In this document: positions 18,517-27,646 of the stretch, piece by piece
Layout: each line of letters opens with the position of its first letter
Position numbering within the stretch: the first letter of the stretch is position 1
Source of the DNA: Phocaeicola coprophilus
Lineage (GTDB): Bacteria > Bacteroidota > Bacteroidia > Bacteroidales > Bacteroidaceae
Reading direction: 5' to 3'
DNA: 64,000 nucleotides
Assembly (NCBI GenBank): GCA_016900015.1
Contig: JACJJM010000020.1
Span: 1-64,000, forward strand
Program-made: the position numbers and the translations under genes
Notes under the pieces: generated by a model
What the model was told of the DNA's origin: nothing
Databases searched by the model: none
The model's input: the letters and a program-made list of their open reading frames with translations, nothing else

Positions 18517-19221
18517 ATGAAACGACACCTGCATCTATGGATTTTCTTGTGTTGCCTGTGTTGCTTCCTGAACGGATTCGCACAGAGCGAACACCCTGAA
18601 CACACGCTTCCGACGAAGCCTGTGCAGACTCCGGACCACAGCCTCATCCCCGACAACAGCCTGCATCCGGAAAGACCGGAGATGAATCCCCGCTCCGTCG
18701 TCGCCCTCCCCCAGCCTGACACGCTTGCCTTCTCATTCCAGCGCAGCTACACGCTCACGCCCTGGATGAACAAGCCACAACTCTTCACGACGCTGAACCA
18801 GCCGTATGTGATGGACTATATCAGCATGACACGCCTCGGCGCATGGCATGCCATCACTTCTTCCACCAGCTACCCACTATGGGGGACAGTACGCGACGTG
18901 CAATTCTTCTATCCGCAGCAACTCCTCCCCCGCTTATACTTGTACGGCGGGGCAGCAGCCATCCAATACAACTTTGGCGGACACCTCCAGACCGACTTCG
19001 GAGCTGCCGCCGGACTCTACTACACGCCCTTCGACAAGCTGGGATTCAACCTCTACTACCAACACTCTTTCAGGCAGGACATCATGCACCTCAATCCGAC
19101 ACTCACTCCCATGCTCTGGCAGAACAGAGTCGGCTTCGACGTGGAGTTCAAGCCGAGTGAAAACGTAAAATTCCGTATCGGCATCCAAAAGGACACCGGA
19201 CACGGAATGCTCCGACACTAA
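18517..19221 (+). CDS. secreted protein of unknown function, probably a small beta-barrel
   Basis: A 234-residue protein with a clear signal peptide (LWIFLCCLCCFLNGFAQ). The start at 18517 is preferred because a longer in-frame start would bury the signal behind a charged tail overlapping the MutS-like gene. After a proline-rich segment the sequence alternates aromatic and polar residues (GGAAAIQYNFGGHLQTDFGA, LYYTPFDKLGFNLYYQHSF), which suggests antiparallel outer-membrane strands. I do not recognise a named family. It is 11 bp after the MutS-like gene and likely the last gene of that operon. Confidence 0.75.
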   Translation: MKRHLHLWIFLCCLCCFLNGFAQSEHPEHTLPTKPVQTPDHSLIPDNSLHPERPEMNPRSVVALPQPDTLAFSFQRSYTLTPWMNKPQLFTTLNQPYVMDYISMTRLGAWHAITSSTSYPLWGTVRDVQFFYPQQLLPRLYLYGGAAAIQYNFGGHLQTDFGAAAGLYYTPFDKLGFNLYYQHSFRQDIMHLNPTLTPMLWQNRVGFDVEFKPSENVKFRIGIQKDTGHGMLRH

Positions 19222-19243
19222 CCGGCAAGCAGCATCTTCCTTA

Positions 19244-19426
19244 TTACTTATGCCTGTTCGCCCGGCGACGGCGATACTCCGCCTTCATCTTGGCCGAGCC
19301 TGAGCCGTGAGAGCCTGTGATATAGGCTTTCTTCTTGGCCTTTGTCTTCACACCCGGCTTTCCGCGTTTCTCGCTTGGCGCTCCACGAAACACGATGCCT
19401 TCGGTCATTGCTTGTTCGATACTCAT
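19244..19426 (-). CDS. small very basic protein, possible gene
   Basis: A 60-residue frame rich in Lys and Arg (KTKAKKKAYITGSHGSGSAK, MKAEYRRRRANRHK) starting 13 bp after the pgeF stop on the same strand. The composition suggests nucleic-acid or ribosome binding. The initiation region is weak, and the shadow frame one base over is equally open, so its status as a gene is uncertain. Confidence 0.45.
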   Translation of the reverse strand: MSIEQAMTEGIVFRGAPSEKRGKPGVKTKAKKKAYITGSHGSGSAKMKAEYRRRRANRHK

Positions 19427-19439
19427 GGTTCATCTCTGT

Positions 19440-20252
19440 TTAAAAGTCCAACATGATGCCCGACAAAGTGCGTCCGGAGTGAACGCCCAAACGACGGGCT
19501 GAAAAGAAATCATCACACTGCAAATAGGAACATACGCCGGAGACCTCAATATGCTCGCGCATGACTCCTGCCTGGCGCAACAGCCAATAATTGGCCGCCC
19601 AAAGGTCGATGTGCCAGCGGGCTGAAGGCCGATACCAACGGGCCACCTTGTCCATCGGGAAACCCGCCTCAAGAAACGCTTCATGCACCTCCACTCCCAC
19701 TTCAAAGGCTTCAAGCGAAATGCCCGGTCCGATGGCCACACAGACATCTTCAGGCCTGGAGCCATACTGGTGCTCCAGGTGATTGAGGGTCTTTTCCGCA
19801 ATGCGGTTCACCGTGCCGCGCCATCCGGCGTGCGCCACAGCCACCACCCGACGCTGTATGTCGTAAAACAATAACGGAATACAGTCAGCCGTCGACACAC
19901 AGATGCAGTAGCCCGGACGGTCAGTGACCAGTGCGTCCACCCCTTCCAACATCTCACGCCGCGTGTCCTGCGACGCATCAGCATATTCCTGTCCGACATC
20001 CAGCACAGACGTGCCGTGCACCTGATGGGGAATCACCCAATCGACAGGAAACGTGGGCAGCAACGTGCCCAGATGCTGAAGGTTCTGCAAGACAGCGGCA
20101 GAATCATCTCCGCTGTAAGGCGAGCAGTTGAAAGTCGCATATGCTCCCTTGCTGCATCCTCCCTTCCGGGTGGTCGAAAATGCAATCAATCCCGTTTGGG
20201 AACTGAAAAGCTCGTATTCCAACAATTCTTTGTTACATGTCAACCGGCTCAT
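19440..20252 (-). CDS. pgeF: PgeF/YfiH family purine nucleoside phosphorylase / cell-wall editing enzyme
   Basis: Laccase-domain (multicopper-oxidase-unrelated, Cu-oxidase_4) protein of 270 residues. Relatives include human LACC1 and E. coli YfiH, which act as purine nucleoside phosphorylase/adenosine deaminase or as a peptidoglycan-editing factor; the physiological role here is not decided. Zinc-site motifs are visible: ISTADC-like [13 protein letters not shown] and [15 protein letters not shown] with the conserved His. The start overlaps the obgE stop by 4 bp, so the two are translationally coupled. Confidence 0.93.
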   Translation of the reverse strand: MSRLTCNKELLEYELFSSQTGLIAFSTTRKGGCSKGAYATFNCSPYSGDDSAAVLQNLQHLGTLLPTFPVDWVIPHQVHGTSVLDVGQEYADASQDTRREMLEGVDALVTDRPGYCICVSTADCIPLLFYDIQRRVVAVAHAGWRGTVNRIAEKTLNHLEHQYGSRPEDVCVAIGPGISLEAFEVGVEVHEAFLEAGFPMDKVARWYRPSARWHIDLWAANYWLLRQAGVMREHIEVSGVCSYLQCDDFFSARRLGVHSGRTLSGIMLDF

Positions 20253-21427
20253 TGTTTATCCTCATCCCAATCGTCCTCTTCCAGTTCATAATCCTCCAGG
20301 TCTTCAATCTCGTCCTCGTCCACATAAGTGATGTCTTCATCCTCGCCCATCGCCTGAAGTTCGCTTGCGAGCAGTCGCACATCCTTGTTGCGATGCACGA
20401 TACGTTCGCTTGCCACAGATTCCAGCTTGTTGCTTTCGCTGTTAAGCTCTTTCCACAGCACATCTTTCAGCTCCTGGATGCCCATGCCGGTCAAGGAGGA
20501 AATGAACACATGAGGGACATTCTCAGGCAAATGTTCTGACAGCATCGCGATGAGTTCCTCGTCGAGCATGTCACACTTCGTAATGGCCAGCACACGCTGC
20601 TTGTCAAGCATCTCAGGATTGAACCTCGCCAGTTCATTGAGCAGGATGTCATATTCCCGGGCGATGTCGTCCGTGTCGCCGGGCACCATAAACAGCAGGA
20701 GCGAGTTGCGCTCGATGTGGCGCAGGAAACGCAGGCCCAGCCCCTTTCCTTCGCTTGCCCCTTCGATGATGCCGGGGATGTCGGCCATGACGAACGACTT
20801 GCCTTCATGATAGGAGACAATGCCGAGATTAGGCTCCAGCGTCGTAAAGGGATAGTTGGCTATCTTCGGCCGAGCCGATGACACGACGGAGAGCAATGTC
20901 GACTTTCCGGCATTGGGAAAACCCACCAGGCCGACATCAGCCAGCAACTTCAGCTCCATGATGACGGTCATCTCCTGCATCGGTTCGCCGGGTTGTGCAA
21001 AGCGGGGAGCCTGACGCGTGGCCGTCTTGAAATGCCAGTTGCCCAAGCCTCCGCGGCCTCCTTTGAGCAAGACCACTTCCTGGCCGTGCTCCGTGATGTC
21101 ACAAAGATATTCACCGGTCTCAGCGTTGTAAACCACTGTCCCGCAAGGCACTTCCACAATCTTGTCCTCGCCGTCCTTTCCGAAACTGCGGTTGCGCGAG
21201 CCGTTGCCTCCATGACCGGCAAACACGTGACGGTCATACTTCAAGTGGAGCAAAGTCCAATAGTTGCGGTTTCCTCTCAAGATGATGTGGCCTCCGCGAC
21301 CTCCATCTCCGCCATCGGGGCCTCCGTTAGGAATATATTTCTCGCGGCGCATGTGTGCCGAGCCTCGTCCTCCCTTTCCGGAACGGCAATAAATCTTCAC
21401 GTAGTCTACAAAATTCGATTCAGCCAT
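20249..21427 (-). CDS. obgE: Obg-family GTPase
   Basis: Large-subunit ribosome assembly GTPase linked to the stringent response. The 392-residue protein has the glycine-rich Obg fold ([20 protein letters not shown]), then the GTPase domain with P-loop GFPNAGKST (169-177), switch [22 protein letters not shown] and G4 motif TKCD. The C-terminus ends in a run of acidic residues ([20 protein letters not shown]) as an extension without a TGS domain. It heads a two-gene operon with pgeF. Confidence 0.97.
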   Translation of the reverse strand: MAESNFVDYVKIYCRSGKGGRGSAHMRREKYIPNGGPDGGDGGRGGHIILRGNRNYWTLLHLKYDRHVFAGHGGNGSRNRSFGKDGEDKIVEVPCGTVVYNAETGEYLCDITEHGQEVVLLKGGRGGLGNWHFKTATRQAPRFAQPGEPMQEMTVIMELKLLADVGLVGFPNAGKSTLLSVVSSARPKIANYPFTTLEPNLGIVSYHEGKSFVMADIPGIIEGASEGKGLGLRFLRHIERNSLLLFMVPGDTDDIAREYDILLNELARFNPEMLDKQRVLAITKCDMLDEELIAMLSEHLPENVPHVFISSLTGMGIQELKDVLWKELNSESNKLESVASERIVHRNKDVRLLASELQAMGEDEDITYVDEDEIEDLEDYELEEDDWDEDKQ

Positions 21428-21490
21428 ATTTGAAAGATTTGCATAAGTAAATGTTCATATTTAGTTTATACCATGCGGCATTTATTCTTT

Positions 21491-21582
21491 CGACGCGGAT
21501 GACGCGGAAAACGCGGATTATTTCTGTCATGATGCCGAAGCCTGTGAATTATAAATCCGCGTCGTCCGTGGCATCCGCGTCA
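21491..21582. repeat. GACGCGGAT-type inverted repeat, copy B1
   Basis: GACGCGGATGACGCGG on the left and GTCCGTGGCATCCGCGTC on the right enclose a 40-60-base centre that also contains AAATCCGCGTCG. The same unit recurs at 32.68 and 41.23 kb. Confidence 0.8.
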
Positions 21583-21627
21583 AAGAAATTGCCGGATATA
21601 TTCATTTAATTCTTGCGACTTACTTAG

Positions 21628-21824
21628 AAGAAGCTGTTTTGAATTTCTACAAAAAGTTTTTCCCTGCTTGATGCATCCGTTTTTCGTGTATGCTTTGGGC
21701 GATTTTTTGGTCCTTTTCGTTCCTGTTCTTCGTCAGATAGCCCGCTATCTTCCTCATCACAGAACCAAAAATGACTCAAAAACTCATTCCAAATCATCAC
21801 ACGATAAATTCAAAGCAGCTTCTT
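21628..21824. repeat. MITE-like element with 19-bp terminal inverted repeats
   Basis: AAGAAGCTGTTTTGAATTT (21628-21646) and AAATTCAAAGCAGCTTCTT (21806-21824) are reverse complements with one mismatch. Inside, TTTTTTGGTCC and GAACCAAAAATG form a second inverted pair. No coding sequence and no certain target duplication. The layout, about 197 bp with long terminal inverted repeats, suggests a miniature inverted-repeat element or a long hairpin transcript. Confidence 0.6.
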
Positions 21825-21916
21825 ATTATGTCTCTTTGTCCTGTCCCTACACTCCCTGCCCGCTGCGGAATGCCTATCTTTCACATGACAGACAGCAAGG
21901 AAACATAGATAAAATA

Positions 21917-21965
21917 AAACGCAAATTACGCAATTCTTTACCAGTTGCGCAATTTGCGTTCTTTT
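21917..21965 (-). terminator. terminator after adk
   Basis: AACGCAAATTACGCAA (21918-21933) pairs with TTGCGCAATTTGCGTT (21945-21960) with one mismatch. A-runs on the left and T-runs on the right make it usable in both directions. It begins 15 bp past the adk stop. Confidence 0.85.
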
Positions 21966-21979
21966 TATTTAAAGTTTGA

Positions 21980-22549
21980 TTACACTTTTTCGATAGCTTC
22001 CACGATGTCGGCAAAAATGCCTTCCATCGAGCCCACACCGTTGATGTGGCGGTATTTGCCCTCGCCCTTATACCAGTCGATGAGAGGAGCAGTCTGCGTG
22101 TGGTAGACGACCAGACGCTTTTTGATTGTCTCCTCGTTGTCGTCAGCACGGCCTGACTCCTGCCCGCGCTTGATGAGACGGGTCATCAGCTCATCTTCAG
22201 GCACATCCAGGTCAAGCATGACCGACACTTCCTGGCCGCGGTCGCGCAACATCGCTTTCAGGGCCTCAGCCTGCGCGATGGTACGGGGAAAACCGTCGAA
22301 GATGACTCCTTTGCTGTCCACGAAAGAATCAAAAACATTTGCCAGAATATCAATCATCAGCGAATCGGGAATCAGTTGGCCCTGGTCGATATATCCTTTG
22401 GCAGTCTTGCCCAGTTCTGTTCCATTTTTAATCTCTGCACGAAGCACATCGCCGGTGGAGATGTGATTGATGCCATATTTTCCAACGATACGTTCGCTCT
22501 GAGTGCCTTTGCCCGACCCCGGAGCTCCGAAAATAACAATGTTCAGCAT
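21980..22549 (-). CDS. adk: adenylate kinase
   Basis: Interconverts ATP + AMP and two ADP. The 189-residue protein is the short form: P-loop GAPGSGKGT (8-16), AMP-site ISTGDVLRAEI, GFPRTIAQAEAL, and a short lid without zinc cysteines (LIKRGQESGRADDNEETIKK). A complete Bacteroidetes promoter lies upstream. A phosphoribosyltransferase often sits beside adk in relatives but is absent here. Confidence 0.98.
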   Translation of the reverse strand: MLNIVIFGAPGSGKGTQSERIVGKYGINHISTGDVLRAEIKNGTELGKTAKGYIDQGQLIPDSLMIDILANVFDSFVDSKGVIFDGFPRTIAQAEALKAMLRDRGQEVSVMLDLDVPEDELMTRLIKRGQESGRADDNEETIKKRLVVYHTQTAPLIDWYKGEGKYRHINGVGSMEGIFADIVEAIEKV

Positions 22550-22598
22550 TATGATTATCTTTTTAGTTAATATCCCGTTTGTTCTTATAAGTGGTCTG

Positions 22599-22629
22599 CA
22601 AAATTACACTTTTCCGCCAACTCGTCAAA
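22599..22629 (-). promoter_or_regulatory. promoter of adk with both Bacteroidetes boxes
   Basis: On the minus strand, -33 TTTG (22626-22629), a 19-bp spacer and -7 TAATTTTG (22599-22606), followed by 49 bases of leader to the adk ATG. This is one of the clearest sigma-ABfr promoters in the window. Confidence 0.8.
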
Positions 22630-23170
22630 AAACCAAGCACGGATTTGCATCCAGCACGTCCAAAAGAAGGCCTGTCCGGCATAGGATGCTCCCTTCATCT
22701 GTATGTTCACCGTCGGCCCACTCCGACCGGCCGACGAAAGAGACAGAGAAGCATGCACGGTCTTTAGTAAACTATTTTCGCAAACCTCCATCCGCTGCCG
22801 TGAAGGTTGTCCTGTCCAAAGCCGGAAAGCCCGCACCTCCGGCCACACATGGCAACGCATCGAGGCCATCACACGCAATACACTGTGTATAAATCGATTG
22901 CCATTACATTTACACCGGCTCTGTTTTCGCCCGGAGCGGAAAGGAATCCGCCCGCGAGCCGACTCCTTTCCGCGCGTGGCTACCCTCCTTTCCGTCCTCG
23001 GACGGAGTCTATGGAAGCTCCGGGATGCCTGCAATCTCCGTCACGGCCCGCCATGCCTGTTCCCGGGCAGGCATACTAAAGAACGACGTTTGTTGACTAT
23101 ATTCTAAAAATATCAGCACTGTGGCAAATGATTTATCGGAAAATACCCGCGGTATTTAGCTTAAATGTAG
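22630..23170. other. intergenic region without a recognised gene
   Basis: About 540 bases between divergent adk and nnr. It holds repeat A3. Frames of 90-150 codons on both strands overlap one another, span the repeat and show no family features, so none is called. Confidence 0.55.
22928..23011. repeat. CGGAAAGGAGG-type dispersed repeat, copy A3
   Basis: GGAGCGGAAAGGAATCCG is followed by inverted partners GACTCCTTTCCGCG and TACCCTCCTTTCCGTCC, then GGACGGAGTCT. Same family as the six other A elements. Confidence 0.8.
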
Positions 23171-23211
23171 TAATTTTACACACTAAACGACATTAAAAAG
23201 ACTCTGTACAA

Positions 23212-24747
23212 GTGAAAATACTGACTACATCTCAAATCAAGGCATGGGATCAATATACCATCGAACATGAACCCATCGCATCCATCGACCTCATGGAGCG
23301 TGCCGCACAGGCCATTACTGAAGCCATCACCCGCCGCTGGGACAAGCAGACACCCATGAAGGTGTTTGCAGGCCCGGGCAACAACGGGGGCGACGCGCTG
23401 GCGACGGCACGCATGCTCTCAGAACGGGGGTATGCCGTCGAGGTCTATCTGTTCAATCCCACAGGCAAGTTGTCGGATGACTGCGCGACCAACCGCGAAC
23501 TGCTGCTCCTGTGCGAAAACGTGAACCTGGTGGAAATCACCCAATCATTCACCAAACCCCAACTGACGGAACAGGATGTCGTCATAGACGGACTCTTCGG
23601 CTCCGGACTCAACAAGCCGCTGAATGGAGGCTTTGCCTTCGTCGTGGAGTATATCAACCAGTCGCCGTCCAAGGTCGTATCCATCGACATCCCGTCAGGA
23701 CTGATGTGCGAGGACAACAGCTACAACCAGCGCAACTATATCATCCGCGCCGATCTCACACTCACCATCGGACAAATCAAGCTCTCTTTCCTCTTCCCTG
23801 AAAACGAAAGCCTGCTGGGCGAAGTGGAAGTGCTCGACATCCGCCTGCATCCTGACTTCCTGAAGGAAGCTGATACGCCGTTCCACATCATGGAGCGAGA
23901 GGAAATCACATCGCTGGTGCGCCCGCGCCGCAAAGCCTCCCACAAAGGAGACTACGGACATGCTCTGCTCATCGCCGGCAGGGTGGGCATGGCCGGTGCC
24001 TCAGTCCTGGCTGCCCAGGCTTGCTTGCGCAGCGGCGTCGGCCTGCTCACGGTCCATGCCCCGACACGCAACAACGACATCCTGCAAACCAGCGTGCCCG
24101 AAGCGATGGTCGACCTCGACGAAAGCGATGATTTCTTCATGACGCCCGTCGACGACGACTCCTATCATGCAGTGGCCATAGGACCCGGTCTCGGCAAACG
24201 TATCGAGACCGGCGAAGCTCTCATCGCCCAACTGCAAATCGCCTCCGGCCCGATGGTGCTCGACGCTGACGCCTTGAACATCCTCTCCCAAAACCGCTCG
24301 TGGATGAACCAAATACCACAAAACAGCATCCTCACTCCGCACCCGAAAGAACTGGAACGCATGGTGGGAACATGCAATGACACGTATGAACGCATCACAA
24401 GGGCTCAAGAACTGGCAGCCAAGCATCACGTATATGTCATACTGAAAGGTGCCTGGACAGCCATCATCTCCCCGAAAGGGCATGTCGCATTCAACCCCAC
24501 AGGCAATCCGGGCATGGCCACAGGCGGCAGCGGCGACGTGCTCACCGGCATCCTGCTGGCATTGCTGGCCCAAGGCTACTCTGCGGCCAACGCATGCCGT
24601 CTGGGGGTATACGTCCACGGACTTGCCGGTGACCTGGCCGCGGAGACTGAAGGACAGATAGCCATGACGGCCGGAAGCATCGTCCGCCACCTGCCGGAAG
24701 CCTGGAAACAGGTCTGCCAGCCCCAAACCAATCACGCCAACATCTAA
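23212..24747 (+). CDS. nnr: bifunctional NAD(P)H-hydrate epimerase / ADP-dependent dehydratase
   Basis: Repairs hydrated NADH and NADPH. The N-terminal YjeF_N half (1-210) epimerises; its phosphate loop is GPGNNGGDA (54-62). The C-terminal ribokinase-like half dehydrates; GMATGGSGDVLTG at residues 434-446 contains the catalytic Asp442. The 511-residue length fits the fused bacterial form. The start is a GTG, giving the expected MKILTTSQIKAWDQYTIE opening. DUF4831 follows after 11 bp. Confidence 0.96.
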   Translation: MKILTTSQIKAWDQYTIEHEPIASIDLMERAAQAITEAITRRWDKQTPMKVFAGPGNNGGDALATARMLSERGYAVEVYLFNPTGKLSDDCATNRELLLLCENVNLVEITQSFTKPQLTEQDVVIDGLFGSGLNKPLNGGFAFVVEYINQSPSKVVSIDIPSGLMCEDNSYNQRNYIIRADLTLTIGQIKLSFLFPENESLLGEVEVLDIRLHPDFLKEADTPFHIMEREEITSLVRPRRKASHKGDYGHALLIAGRVGMAGASVLAAQACLRSGVGLLTVHAPTRNNDILQTSVPEAMVDLDESDDFFMTPVDDDSYHAVAIGPGLGKRIETGEALIAQLQIASGPMVLDADALNILSQNRSWMNQIPQNSILTPHPKELERMVGTCNDTYERITRAQELAAKHHVYVILKGAWTAIISPKGHVAFNPTGNPGMATGGSGDVLTGILLALLAQGYSAANACRLGVYVHGLAGDLAAETEGQIAMTAGSIVRHLPEAWKQVCQPQTNHANI

Positions 24748-24758
24748 ATCATACAGAT

Positions 24759-25817
24759 ATGAAAATCGGATTATTTGCTTTTGCCCTGCTGCTGTCATTC
24801 TCTGCCGCCAACGCACAGACGCGCGTCAGCAACTATGTCCCGGGGCAGAACGAAGAAGGAGTGACCTACTTCCTCCCACAAACCACCCTGCACATCACAG
24901 TGACGGCTGAAAAGGCAGTATTCACACCTGGCGACTTCTGCCGCTATGCGGAAAAATACCTGCGGCTGAACAGCGTCTCCACGGAAAGCTCCGAACACTG
25001 GACCATCAAAGACATCAAAGTCACCCCCATCGGAGAACCGGACAAAGACCAGGCCTACACCATCGAACTGCGCGACAAGACCGTCGCCCCGCTGGTGGAA
25101 CTTACGGACGACGGTATCCTGAAAGCCATCAACACGCACACACAGGCCGACAACAAAGTGCATGAAGACGCTCCTGAAGCTGCCGAAAGACCTGTCAACC
25201 CACGCGACTACATGACGGAAGAAATCCTCATGGCCGGTTCGAGGGCCAAGATGGCAGAACTGACAGCCAAGGAAATATACAACATCAGGGAAAGCAAAAA
25301 CAGCCTGACACGCGGACAAGCCGACTACATGCCGACCGACGGCGAGTCACTAAAAATCATGCTGTCCAACCTGAACAAACAGGAAGAAGCCCTGATGCAG
25401 CTCTTTGAAGGGACGACCGTGAAGGAAACACGCAAGTTCACCCTGACGCTCAACCCGACGGGAGACATCGACAAGGAAGTCCTTTTCCGCTTCTCGCAGA
25501 AACTCGGCATCGTGGGCGCCAACAATCTGGCAGGCGAACCTATCTACGTGTCACTGAAAGACATGAAGACTGTCTCCGCGCCGACTCCTGAGGAGAAAGC
25601 CAAGAAGAAGCTCGACGGCGTGGTCTACAACGTGCCTGGAAAAGCCCATGTGACCATCTTCCAAGGCAAAGAGAAGTTCTATGAAGGAGAAATCCCCTTT
25701 GCCCAGTTTGGCAACCAGGAAATACTCAGCAAGAAACTCTTCGACAAAAAGACAGCCACACAAGTCATCTTCGACCCCACGACAGGAGGCGTGCTCAAGA
25801 TTTCAGCAGAAGAGTGA
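24759..25817 (+). CDS. DUF4831 family secreted protein
   Basis: A 352-residue protein with a signal peptide (MKIGLFAFALLLSFSAANAQ) and the Bacteroidetes DUF4831 pattern: N-terminal YFLPQTTLHITVTAEKAVF, a middle ITEEILMAGSRAKMAELTA-like helix region (here MTEEILMAGSRAKMAE) and repeated beta-rich segments. The function is unknown; relatives are often periplasmic. It follows nnr by 11 bp and has its own strong terminator, so nnr-DUF4831 is a complete two-gene operon. Confidence 0.88.
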   Translation: MKIGLFAFALLLSFSAANAQTRVSNYVPGQNEEGVTYFLPQTTLHITVTAEKAVFTPGDFCRYAEKYLRLNSVSTESSEHWTIKDIKVTPIGEPDKDQAYTIELRDKTVAPLVELTDDGILKAINTHTQADNKVHEDAPEAAERPVNPRDYMTEEILMAGSRAKMAELTAKEIYNIRESKNSLTRGQADYMPTDGESLKIMLSNLNKQEEALMQLFEGTTVKETRKFTLTLNPTGDIDKEVLFRFSQKLGIVGANNLAGEPIYVSLKDMKTVSAPTPEEKAKKKLDGVVYNVPGKAHVTIFQGKEKFYEGEIPFAQFGNQEILSKKLFDKKTATQVIFDPTTGGVLKISAEE

Positions 25818-25837
25818 AGCGACTCACACCCTACAAG

Positions 25838-25874
25838 AAAGCCGGGCCACATAAAAAATGCGACCCGGCTTTTT
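25838..25874 (+). terminator. intrinsic terminator after the DUF4831 gene
   Basis: AAAGCCGGG (25838-25846) pairs with CCCGGCTTT (25864-25872) and is followed by more T residues. The reverse direction is also A/T flanked and may serve the convergent MFS gene. Confidence 0.88.
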
Positions 25875-25915
25875 CATTCTTCTACATTCATTTTCCCCTC
25901 TTTATCCTCAAAGCA

Positions 25916-27274
25916 TCATTTCTTGATGTTAGCTTCTTCCAGACCGTAGCCTTTCTTCTTGTCTTCAGCCTTCAGCATCAAAGCTATAATCAAAGCCAAG
26001 ACACCGAAGCTGGCAAATATCACCATCGGCAGCGTGTAGTCATAGGCTGGCTGGCCTTCACCGCCCAACTTGCAATAACGGTCGAGCACCCATCCAATCA
26101 AGGCTGGCACACCCATCAAACCCCAGTTCTGCACCCAGAATATCAGCGCGTATGCCGTTCCTAACTGTTTTTCAGGGATAATCTTGGGCACGGAAGGCCA
26201 CATGGCTGACGGCACCAGAGAAAAAGCGATACCCAACACTATCATAATGATGGTGGCAAACCACCAATAGTTGAGAATCGGCAAGGCGAAAAGGACATGC
26301 ACGCCAATAAGCATCAAGGCGCCGATGAGCATGATGGTCGCTCCCTTTCCCTTACGGTCATACAGATTGCCGAAGAACGGGGTCAGGAACAGCGTGCCCA
26401 GCGGCAGGAGGCTCGGAATGATGCCTGCCAATTCCTGGTCAACGTTATACTTATTGACCATCAAGTCTGTGGCATACTTCAAAAATGGGAATACAGCTGA
26501 ATAGAACAACACGCACAGCAGGGCTATCAGCCAGAAGCCTTTGTTGCGCACGATAAGCACGATGTCGCTCAGACGGAAACCGTCATCGGCCGACGACTCG
26601 TCCTTACCCACCGAAGCCTCCAACTTCCGGTCCATCACCGTATAGACGATGAATGAAATCAGGCCGATGCACAACATGATGAGACATAACAGGATAGGCG
26701 CGGAAATACTACCAGTGAACTTGGCGAACGGGACTGTGACCGACATGGCCAACATCGTGCCCAAACGGGCCGTTGCCATCTCCAGACCCATCGCAAGGGC
26801 CATCTCATAGCCTTTGAACCACTTCACGATAATCTTTGACACCGTGATGCCGGCCGTCTCGACGCCTACGCCAAAAATGGCATAACCCAAGGCTGCCACA
26901 GCCACCTGACCTTTCATGCCCGCGATTACCGTGCCTTCAAGCGGGAACAACCCGGAGACAGCCCCATACTTGATGCTACATCCCAAGACCATCAGGATGC
27001 AAGCTCCCAGGCCGGTGAAACGCACACCCATCTTGTCGAGAATGATTCCACCAAAAATCAACATCAGCAAAAAGACGTTGAACCAACCATAGGCACTCGT
27101 GAAAATACCATAGTCCGTACTCGTCCATAACAATTCTTCTTCCAGCATCGGCTTCAATGGAGCCATCACATCGGTCAGGAAATAACCGCATAACATCGTG
27201 AACGCGACAACCGCCAAGGCCGTCCACCGAGCAGCCTTCGAGTCGCGCAACGTTTGGTGAATCTTCTCTGTCAT
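25916..27274 (-). CDS. MFS transporter, substrate unknown
   Basis: A 452-residue carrier with 12 likely membrane helices. The N-half has GGIILDKMGVRFTGLGA, a variant of the MFS loop 2-3 motif, and VGVETAGITVSKIIVKWFKG; the C-half has GNLYDRKGKGATIML, the equivalent loop 8-9 motif. It recalls the MFSD1-like branch of the superfamily more than sugar or drug families, but that is a weak impression. The ATG at 27274 is preferred over one 13 codons upstream, since it follows a -7 box at a normal distance and gives a short polar N-terminus. Confidence 0.85.
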   Translation of the reverse strand: MTEKIHQTLRDSKAARWTALAVVAFTMLCGYFLTDVMAPLKPMLEEELLWTSTDYGIFTSAYGWFNVFLLMLIFGGIILDKMGVRFTGLGACILMVLGCSIKYGAVSGLFPLEGTVIAGMKGQVAVAALGYAIFGVGVETAGITVSKIIVKWFKGYEMALAMGLEMATARLGTMLAMSVTVPFAKFTGSISAPILLCLIMLCIGLISFIVYTVMDRKLEASVGKDESSADDGFRLSDIVLIVRNKGFWLIALLCVLFYSAVFPFLKYATDLMVNKYNVDQELAGIIPSLLPLGTLFLTPFFGNLYDRKGKGATIMLIGALMLIGVHVLFALPILNYWWFATIIMIVLGIAFSLVPSAMWPSVPKIIPEKQLGTAYALIFWVQNWGLMGVPALIGWVLDRYCKLGGEGQPAYDYTLPMVIFASFGVLALIIALMLKAEDKKKGYGLEEANIKK

Positions 27275-27302
27275 TTTTTTAAAGTTTAAGTTAATCGTAG
27301 GG

Positions 27303-27333
27303 CAAATGTACAACTATTCCTCTTATATACAAT
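27303..27333 (-). promoter_or_regulatory. promoter of the MFS transporter
   Basis: -7 box TACATTTG (27303-27310, minus strand) with ATTG (27330-27333) at a 19-bp spacing as a partial -33 box. Confidence 0.5.
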
Positions 27334-27594
27334 AGAAGGATGTAACAAATATCCACTAAAAAAGACATAGATGTAAGCAAAATATGTTATAAAGCATGTT
27401 TTCGTCACTCATTTTCATGCCCGGACCGGAGTATAAAGGGTAGCCGACCTTACCCTCTACTCCGTGCCCGGGCGGAGTCTATTCCGTGCCCGGACGGAAA
27501 GGAGGGTAAGGTCGGCCGGCCTTTATACTGTCCGCAAGCAGGTGCCAACCGACAGATTTTGCAGGCAATAAGTGGCTATCCGACACAAAAATCT
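27334..27594. other. intergenic region with a large inverted repeat
   Basis: Divergent gap between the MFS gene and hisS. It holds repeat A4, and the rest is AT rich without genes. Confidence 0.6.
27419..27535. repeat. CGGAAAGGAGGGTA-type repeat, copy A4, long inverted form
   Basis: GCCGACCTTACCCTC (27443-27457) is the exact reverse complement of GAGGGTAAGGTCGGC (27502-27516), and GTATAAAGG / CCTTTATAC extends the pairing outward. The centre contains CGTGCCCGGGCGG and CGTGCCCGGACGG. Confidence 0.85.
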
Positions 27595-27602
27595 TACCTT
27601 TG
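27595..27602 (+). promoter_or_regulatory. -7 box for hisS
   Basis: TACCTTTG, 45 bases upstream of the hisS start. No clear -33 box. Confidence 0.5.
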
Positions 27603-27646
27603 CCTCTGATTAAGTGAAACTCAAACTTTATAAACATCAAAGCACT

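Larger units (their letters stand above)
21428..21979. other. intergenic region between adk and obgE holding two repeats
   Basis: Contains repeat B1, a MITE-like 197-bp inverted element and the adk terminator. No gene is supported; a plus-strand frame of about 100 codons here runs through the element and the terminator. Confidence 0.65.

Noticed and set aside
22585-23107. Several 90-150-codon frames between adk and nnr
   Set aside because: They overlap each other on both strands, include repeat A3, and none shows a recognisable motif.
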